Shown in pieces: positions 29,594 through 34,420 of a stretch of 34,420 nucleotides of DNA; the first letter of the stretch is position 1, and every line of letters starts with the position of its first letter. This DNA comes from Thermoplasmata archaeon. Lineage in GTDB: Archaea > Thermoplasmatota > Thermoplasmata > Halarchaeoplasmatales > Halarchaeoplasmataceae. Location of the stretch: assembly GCA_003551675.1 (NCBI GenBank), contig PUNG01000136.1, forward strand, positions 1-34,420. The letters run 5' to 3'. A model generated the notes under the pieces. It was not told the origin of the DNA. It did no database searches and saw only the letters and a program-made list of their open reading frames with translations. The translations under genes and the position numbers were made by a program.

Positions 29594-31888
29594 GTGGTAA
29601 TCAAATCCAAATTGGTAGTAGTCGTCCTGACGCTTTTCATGGTTAGTTTACTCGCTTCCGGCTCAGCGGTAAATGTAGTGGAGAGCGATACGGGCGATTT
29701 AGAAGTGAACATAATCCATCATGATGACGAGGTGGTCCAAGGCGAAGAGGTCTCGGTGGAGTACGAGGTGAGTCACCATGTGTATCTTCAGGAGACAAAA
29801 ACCATCGAATTAGCGGTCAACGGTGAGTTAAAAGACAGCCAGGAGGTCACCTTGGGAACGGACTACCTTCTATGGCGCCATGACGAACACAACGGCCAGG
29901 CTCTATCAGTGTTTTACGGCGACGGAGTGGTCTACTCTGGGGGAGTAGACGGTTCCGTGGTAGCCTTCGACGTAGAGGATGAAGAGAAGCTCTGGATGCA
30001 CAAAGAGCATAATGGTCAAGTTAGATCGCTGTTTTACAACGACGGAGTGATCTATTCAGGTGGAGTAGCCGGTTCCGTGGCAGCCTTCGACGTAGAGGAC
30101 GAAGAGAAGCTCTGGACACACAACGAGCACAAGAGTTCCGTTCACTCGGTTTTTTATGCTGATGGAGTGATCTACTCTGGGGGAGACGGTTCCGTGGTGG
30201 CCTTCGACGTAGAGGACGAAGAGAAGCTCTGGACGCATAACGAGCACAAGGGTTCCGTTAACTCAGTTTATTATGCCGAGGGAGTGATCTACTCAGGTGG
30301 GGTAGACGGTTCCGTGGTGGCTTTCGACGTAGAGGACGAAGAGAAGATCTGGACGCATAACGAGCATGACGGTGACGTTAACTCGCTGTTTTACAACGAC
30401 GGAGTAATCTACTCTGGAGGTAAGGACGCTACGGTGATGGCATACCACGTAGAGAACGAAGAGAAGATCTGGATACATAACGAGCATGATGGCGACGTTA
30501 ACTCGCTGTTTTACAACGACGGGGTGGTCTACTCTGGGGGTAAGGACGCTACGGTGATGGCATACCACGTAGAGGACGAAGAGATATCGTGGATGCATAG
30601 GGAGCATGATGGTGAAGTTAACTCGCTGTTTTACAACGACGGGGTGGTCTACTCTAGTGGAGACGGTTCGGTGATGGCTGTTCGGTATAGTCCGGCAGCA
30701 GAAGAGACATACATAGGTGAGTTTTTAGTGGATACCGGCGGTATGGAGCCAGGGGAATACGAACTCGAAGTCGGCATCGATAACTTACGGGACAAAGCTG
30801 TCGTGACTATCCTGGAGAGGCCTTCCTTGGAGATAGAGCTAACTTCGATCCATGAAGGAGAAGAACTCAAACGGGGAGACAGGGCCGTGATAGCTTTCGA
30901 AGTCACCAATCCCGGCGCCATCCAGGACGAAGTGGATCTCGAATTTCTGGTGAACGGAGAGGTGGTCAGCAAAGAAGAAAATTTTACCGTAGGTCCTGGT
31001 GAAACCAGGGAAGGATTTTTCATCTGGGATGTGGACGAAACCGACGATCTCGATCTGGAGATCAGATGTGTGGATAACCAGGAGGTCAGGGGGAGCACGT
31101 CGGACCTGACCATCACCGTTAGTGATGAGAGTCTCTTGTTACCGTGGTGGGTCACACTGTTGCTCCTAGTGTTCATAGCTCTTGTATTCGGCGTGTTGTT
31201 TGCCTTGGGAAGAGATAAGGGTACGAGCAAAGAACCGACCATGATGGTTAAAAAAGAGTACGGGATAGAAGAAAAGAAAAAAGCTAAAAAAGAGCTCGAA
31301 GAGGAGATCGAATCATTGAAAAAAGAAAGGGACTTGATGGAAAATAATACCGCTAAATATTTTTACCAGATCTCTGACTTGAAAGAGAAAAAGGACGAAT
31401 TGGAGAAAGAGATAAATGAGCTCGAAGAGGAAAAAAAATCCGATGAAGCACCAAAGGAAGATGCTATAGGAGATACGCATGAAGAGGATAGTGGTCAGGA
31501 ATTCGAAGACACTGTAGAAGATACGTATGAAAAAGAGAGTGGTCAGGACTTCGAAGACACAGTAGAAGATACGTATGAAGAGGATATTGATCAGGAATTC
31601 GAATATACAGTAGAAGATACGTATGAAGAGGAGAGAGGTCAGGACTTCGAAGACACTGTAGAAGATACGCATGAAGAGGAAGAAGGGGATATGTACAAGG
31701 AAGATGCTATAGAAGGATTGAAGCGATTGAAAGGGGTGGGCACCTCCAAAGCCGAGCTTTTATACGAAAACGGTTATAGATCGATCCAAGACCTACAAGG
31801 GGTTTCCCAGGAGGAACTATGCCGCCTCAACGGTATCGGCCCTTCTCTATCCGAGAGCATACTGGAGTCGTTGAAAGAGTTGGAGTGA
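29594..31888 (+). CDS. Membrane protein with external seven-repeat beta-propeller and internal coiled coil plus helix-hairpin-helix domain
   Basis: This 764-aa protein has a signal peptide (about residues 1-25), then seven 39-40-residue repeats at about 94-366 of the type HNEHDGDVNSLFYNDGVIYS. They resemble WD40/PQQ-like propeller blades. An Ig-like (CARDB-type) domain follows at about 406-509. A transmembrane helix (about 516-538) leads to a cytoplasmic coiled coil (555-616), an acidic four-fold 16-residue repeat (626-689) and a C-terminal helix-hairpin-helix domain with LKGVGTSKAELLYENG and LNGIGPSLSESILESL. The GTG at 29594 has GGAGG eight bases upstream. An in-frame TTG at 29525 lies before the TATA box and is unlikely. 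I infer a sensor or adhesin that may touch DNA inside the cell. Confidence 0.82.
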   Translation: MVIKSKLVVVVLTLFMVSLLASGSAVNVVESDTGDLEVNIIHHDDEVVQGEEVSVEYEVSHHVYLQETKTIELAVNGELKDSQEVTLGTDYLLWRHDEHNGQALSVFYGDGVVYSGGVDGSVVAFDVEDEEKLWMHKEHNGQVRSLFYNDGVIYSGGVAGSVAAFDVEDEEKLWTHNEHKSSVHSVFYADGVIYSGGDGSVVAFDVEDEEKLWTHNEHKGSVNSVYYAEGVIYSGGVDGSVVAFDVEDEEKIWTHNEHDGDVNSLFYNDGVIYSGGKDATVMAYHVENEEKIWIHNEHDGDVNSLFYNDGVVYSGGKDATVMAYHVEDEEISWMHREHDGEVNSLFYNDGVVYSSGDGSVMAVRYSPAAEETYIGEFLVDTGGMEPGEYELEVGIDNLRDKAVVTILERPSLEIELTSIHEGEELKRGDRAVIAFEVTNPGAIQDEVDLEFLVNGEVVSKEENFTVGPGETREGFFIWDVDETDDLDLEIRCVDNQEVRGSTSDLTITVSDESLLLPWWVTLLLLVFIALVFGVLFALGRDKGTSKEPTMMVKKEYGIEEKKKAKKELEEEIESLKKERDLMENNTAKYFYQISDLKEKKDELEKEINELEEEKKSDEAPKEDAIGDTHEEDSGQEFEDTVEDTYEKESGQDFEDTVEDTYEEDIDQEFEYTVEDTYEEERGQDFEDTVEDTHEEEEGDMYKEDAIEGLKRLKGVGTSKAELLYENGYRSIQDLQGVSQEELCRLNGIGPSLSESILESLKELE
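29873..30690 (+). repeat. Seven tandem 120-bp in-frame repeats (propeller blades)
   Basis: The units begin at 29873, 29993, 30113, 30230, 30350, 30470 and 30590, so the period is 120 bases, once 117. Copies 5 to 7 are nearly identical at DNA level, as are 1 to 4 in their GTAGAGGA-GAAGAGAAG segments. This points to recent duplication or gene conversion within the coding sequence. Confidence 0.9.
31469..31660 (+). repeat. Four tandem 48-bp in-frame repeats encoding an acidic tail
   Basis: Units of 48 bases start at 31469, 31517, 31565 and 31613, followed by a partial copy. Each encodes 16 residues of the type EDTYEEESGQDFEDTV. They lie between the coiled coil and the HhH domain. Confidence 0.85.
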
Positions 31889-32017
31889 CATCATCACGAT
31901 CGGGATGATACAAGAAGGTGAATAAGCGATATCGATATAGATGACATACTCTACGATGGGAGGCCTACACTGTTTTAGGTAAAAAATCAGGTAGTTTTTC
32001 CTGTAACTCGGACCTTA

Positions 32018-34012
32018 TCAGTCGTCTTCGGAAGTATCGATCTTCTTTCTCCGTCTGATGATCAATACGACGGTACCCAGAGCCGCTATCACCAAGATGA
32101 TATAGATCAACCATACGTATGGGAACGACCACGTTCGATTCATACGTCCGGAACTATCTGCATAGTATTCCGGTATGGACGGTATTCCATCTTTTTCTGG
32201 CTGAGAAGCCGCATGTTCTACAACGGTTTCCCACACCTTCAACTCTGTGTCGTCCTCCCGATGCACGGTGAGCAGGTCAAAATCGTCGGGATGTACTCTC
32301 TCACCTTCTCGGTTTTTAGGTCGGACTTCTAAACTGGAGACCATATCTCCTATGACGGGTAAAAATGAGAGTACATGTGAATCGGTGACCACGTGATACA
32401 ATCTCTCGTCTCCCTTTTCCAACTCTGTGTATTCCTCGCTATCTTGGATACCTTCGCCGGTATACAGTTCGGCCTCGGTGACCGCACGTCCAGTGGGTAT
32501 GGGCAGGTCCATGAAAGGTACCGTGAAAAGCACCGCGTTGTCCGGAGCGTATTCGTAGCGCACTCCGGAGAACTGTAAAAAATAGGAGTTGCTCATAAGC
32601 TCTTCCAGTAAGACCGCCACCTCGAGAACCCTTCTGACCTCTTCCCCGGTCAGATAAAGAGAGACAACTGGATAACCCGCATAACCGTCGTCTCCATATC
32701 CCAGACCCACGGTCTCCACTATGTCGTAGAACGTGAGAGCTCCCCGCGGCATGCTCCCAGGCACTATATCTCCTCTTATGTTGCCGTTGGCCTGGATAGC
32801 CACGTCCACTCTCTCACCTGTAACGTTTCCGGTCACCGACCGCATGGCGTCTGTGACGAAGTTTCCCATGGGAGTTTCCTCCATGGGTGGATCCCTAGTG
32901 ATCGTAAAATCCGAGCGAGCTACGACTTCCATAACATCCTGGTATCTGCCATGGGTTTTTTCACTCACCAGTTCATTCAATCCTTTTTTGTGACCGTTTA
33001 TACTTTGGGATATGTCCGGGTCCGGCTGGAAGCGACCGTCTATCTTTGTAAGAAAGTCTCTGCCGTTCTCTTGGTTGAGGACCCTCAAGTTTCCAGTCTC
33101 CGTATCGTAGGCCAAATCGAGACTGCCCAGGTACTCCAAACGAGACCTGGCCTGAACGATAACGGTATCGCTTTCTTTTATGGGTTCGTACAGCGGTGTG
33201 TGACAGTGTCCTCCGACTATTATGTCGATACCGGGAACTTCCCGGGCGAGCTCCTTGTCCTCGTCGACCCCGGAATGAGTGATCGCAACGACTATATCCG
33301 CTCCCTTTTCTTCAAGTTTGTTTACCATCCTGTCCGCGGTCTCGTGTTGAGAGGTGAACTCTACGTCGTCGGTGAAAGCAGAAACTTCCACCGCATCTTT
33401 TCCTATGAGACCGAAGGTGCCCAGGGTGATACCTCCATCCAATTCAAAAAGAGCCGTGTCCCTGTAAAGATCTTTTTGGGCCAACGGATGTTCCGCCGGC
33501 GCCTCGGTATTAGAAGCCAGAACCGTCGTATCTTCATGTTTTTCGGGATAACCTGCATCTATCAGATAATCGGCCAGTACGTCGGTTCCATAATCGTATT
33601 CGTGATTGCCTATTATCACTGCGTCGTACCCCATCTCCTGCATCAACTGCAGTTCCACGGCGTACCCTTCTTCAGGTGCGAGCCATCCGAAAGCGCTTCC
33701 ACCCAAGAAATCCCCCGCGTTGAACAGCAGCACGTTTTCGTCTCTTTCTTCCCGCGCCTCCCTCACGGCGGTGGCAAGACGGGCGGATCCGCCTATAGTG
33801 GGATCTTCGGCATCTCCGGGATCGTGATCCACGGCGGGCGAGTGAGGTATGAGCGCAGAATGCTCGTCGTTGGTATGCAGTATGGTAAATTCTACATCGT
33901 TTTCTCCCGCCTCGACATGTCCTGAAAAACCCACGGCCGCCACGGATACCATCAAGATGGAAATTGTCAGTATAGAAAGGATACGGCTTCTTTTATTATC
34001 CGAGGAGGTCAT
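32018..34012 (-). CDS. Membrane-anchored 5'-nucleotidase/UshA-family metallophosphoesterase
   Basis: This 664-aa extracytoplasmic enzyme releases phosphate from nucleotides or related esters. A signal peptide (1-35) is followed by the metallophosphoesterase domain with LHTNDEHS, FNAGDFLGGS, IGNHEYDYG, THSGVDEDKE and VGGHCHTPLYE, which supply the dimetal ligands. The C-terminal nucleotidase domain has MGNFVTDAMRSVTG, QANGNIRGDIVPG and LTGEEVRRVLEV. A transmembrane helix (about 633-654) and a basic end anchor it to the outer face. It is monocistronic with a TATA box upstream. Behind its stop is a 129-base gap in which I see no gene. Confidence 0.95.
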   Translation of the reverse strand: MTSSDNKRSRILSILTISILMVSVAAVGFSGHVEAGENDVEFTILHTNDEHSALIPHSPAVDHDPGDAEDPTIGGSARLATAVREAREERDENVLLFNAGDFLGGSAFGWLAPEEGYAVELQLMQEMGYDAVIIGNHEYDYGTDVLADYLIDAGYPEKHEDTTVLASNTEAPAEHPLAQKDLYRDTALFELDGGITLGTFGLIGKDAVEVSAFTDDVEFTSQHETADRMVNKLEEKGADIVVAITHSGVDEDKELAREVPGIDIIVGGHCHTPLYEPIKESDTVIVQARSRLEYLGSLDLAYDTETGNLRVLNQENGRDFLTKIDGRFQPDPDISQSINGHKKGLNELVSEKTHGRYQDVMEVVARSDFTITRDPPMEETPMGNFVTDAMRSVTGNVTGERVDVAIQANGNIRGDIVPGSMPRGALTFYDIVETVGLGYGDDGYAGYPVVSLYLTGEEVRRVLEVAVLLEELMSNSYFLQFSGVRYEYAPDNAVLFTVPFMDLPIPTGRAVTEAELYTGEGIQDSEEYTELEKGDERLYHVVTDSHVLSFLPVIGDMVSSLEVRPKNREGERVHPDDFDLLTVHREDDTELKVWETVVEHAASQPEKDGIPSIPEYYADSSGRMNRTWSFPYVWLIYIILVIAALGTVVLIIRRRKKIDTSEDD

Positions 34013-34030
34013 ATATTCCCTTTGAACGGA

Positions 34031-34043
34031 TCGATATATTTAG
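34031..34043 (-). promoter_or_regulatory. TATA box for the 5'-nucleotidase gene
   Basis: On the minus strand this reads CTAAATATATCGA, centred about 25 bases upstream of the ATG at 34012. The start is leaderless. Confidence 0.5.
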
Positions 34044-34064
34044 TAATTTTGTTCCAGCACGGAT

Positions 34065-34337
34065 TCACTTGTAATCGGGTATATCTCCAACGAAGGGCTC
34101 CTCGAGGAACCAGCTCGGCTCGAACCTGAGTTGGTCTCCGATCTCATCCGTGGGTATCTCAAAAACCACCCAAAATGTGTAGTTCGCACCCGCTATCAAT
34201 TTGTTTGGAGCACCGCTCAGCTTGGAATCGGTGTACACACCACCTTGTTCGGTCACCAGTTCAAAGAACCAAGCACGAAGCACAAGGTCTTCCTCTTCGG
34301 TGAGTACTCCCCAGGCTAAAGCCTGGGGCATCCTCAC
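34065..34337 (-). CDS. C-terminal fragment of a secreted beta-sandwich protein (DUF4352-like), interrupted upstream
   Basis: The frame gives 90 aa, but only the part from about TEEEDLVLRAWFFELV onward looks like a natural protein. Its end (YTFWVVFEIPTDE, then LRFEPSWF) resembles the last strands of DUF4352-type immunoglobulin-like lipoprotein domains. The first 12 residues, MRMPQALAWGVL, are encoded by the perfect hairpin at 34309-34328, so they are probably not part of the original gene. No signal peptide or first half of the domain is present. I infer that an insertion cut the gene and that the N-terminal half, if kept, lies beyond the right edge. The family label is tentative. Confidence 0.4.
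   Translation of the reverse strand: MRMPQALAWGVLTEEEDLVLRAWFFELVTEQGGVYTDSKLSGAPNKLIAGANYTFWVVFEIPTDEIGDQLRFEPSWFLEEPFVGDIPDYK
34300..34337 (-). repeat. Imperfect hairpin resembling a subterminal end of an IS200/IS605-type element
   Basis: A perfect inverted repeat, CCCCAGGCT (34309-34317) and AGCCTGGGG (34320-34328) with a two-base loop, is flanked by a second pair, GTGAG (34300-34304) and CTCAC (34333-34337). Such stem-loops mark the ends of single-strand transposons and the 3' end of TnpB guide RNAs. The remaining 83 bases to the window edge contain no recognisable transposase frame, only another 7-base inverted repeat, TGATTCA (34392-34398) and TGAATCA (34413-34419). The element, if real, lies mostly outside the window. 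Confidence 0.45.
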
Positions 34338-34420
34338 TTATTGACCAGCAAAGTCTTGTAAAGATGTTTGAGGAGTCCCCGAGGAATGGTTTGATTCATT
34401 TTGTATAGCCATTGAATCAT

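Noticed and set aside
29873-31660. Regular repeats that might be taken for a CRISPR-like array.
   Set aside because: The 120-bp and 48-bp periods are in-frame protein repeats with no unique spacers between copies.
31889-32017. The 129-base gap between two convergent genes, checked for a small RNA or tRNA.
   Set aside because: I see no tRNA-like fold, no strong stem and no supported small frame.
32951-33925. A 324-codon plus-strand open frame opposite the 5'-nucleotidase gene.
   Set aside because: It is the shadow of a well-supported minus-strand gene with all family motifs. Its own translation shows no domain and has an odd, cysteine- and phenylalanine-rich composition.

Overview
The window is archaeal. 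It encodes aIF2-beta, archaeal ribosomal proteins (L10e/uL16, L7Ae, S28e, L24e), a clamp-loader (RFC) small subunit, transcription factor S, Trm56, a tungsten-type aldehyde ferredoxin oxidoreductase and two FtsZ-family proteins. Gene content and the many leaderless genes fit a euryarchaeal lineage. I favour Thermoplasmatota or a neighbour, but this is an inference from content only. Genes are densely packed and alternate strand often. I see no tRNA, rRNA or CRISPR array, and no gene-free stretch longer than about 200 bases.

Layout. 1-5.1 kb: RFC small subunit with altered ATPase residues, L10e, a universal stress protein, aIF2-beta with a TRAM extension followed by a presenilin-type protease, a methyltransferase and a Bles03/DUF1917-like protein. 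5.2-9.8 kb: a GYD protein, a large secreted beta-helix protein, a four-helix membrane protein, a divergent FtsZ-like protein and two small proteins, one a 58-aa two-helix membrane protein. 9.8-13.6 kb, minus strand: a winged-helix/ATPase regulator, a TPR-TFS-GNAT operon, and an aldolase plus COG1325 RNA-binding pair. 13.7-16.3 kb: HDAC-like deacylase and AOR. 16.3-17.8 kb: rpl7ae-rps28e-rpl24e-ndk operon with a structured leader. 17.8-19.4 kb: a tandem ribbon-helix-helix regulator with an apparent operator array, directly upstream of ftsZ.

19.4-22.9 kb: DUF167, Toprim protein, ArsR-like regulator, membrane protein, a Trm56-HD fusion and a LURP-one protein. 22.9-26.2 kb, minus strand: class V aminotransferase, phosphoglycerate dehydrogenase and DUF1015, a likely serine pathway. 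26.3-28.6 kb: a cis-prenyltransferase whose start is separated from its body by a one-base frame shift, and an aldehyde dehydrogenase. 28.6-34.4 kb: an unknown protein, a membrane protein with an external seven-repeat propeller and an internal helix-hairpin-helix domain, a membrane-anchored 5'-nucleotidase, and at the right edge a gene fragment next to a hairpin that looks like the end of an IS200/IS605-type element.

The points most worth a second look are the RHH regulator/operator/ftsZ module, the divergent FtsZ-like protein that lacks the catalytic T7 acids, the RFC subunit that lacks both the Walker B glutamate and the sensor 1 asparagine, the propeller/HhH transmembrane protein, and the possible L7Ae autoregulatory leader. 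The window also shows two distinct kinds of translation start: leaderless genes with a TATA-like box 23-32 bases before the start codon, and genes with a GGTG or GGAGG ribosome-binding site.
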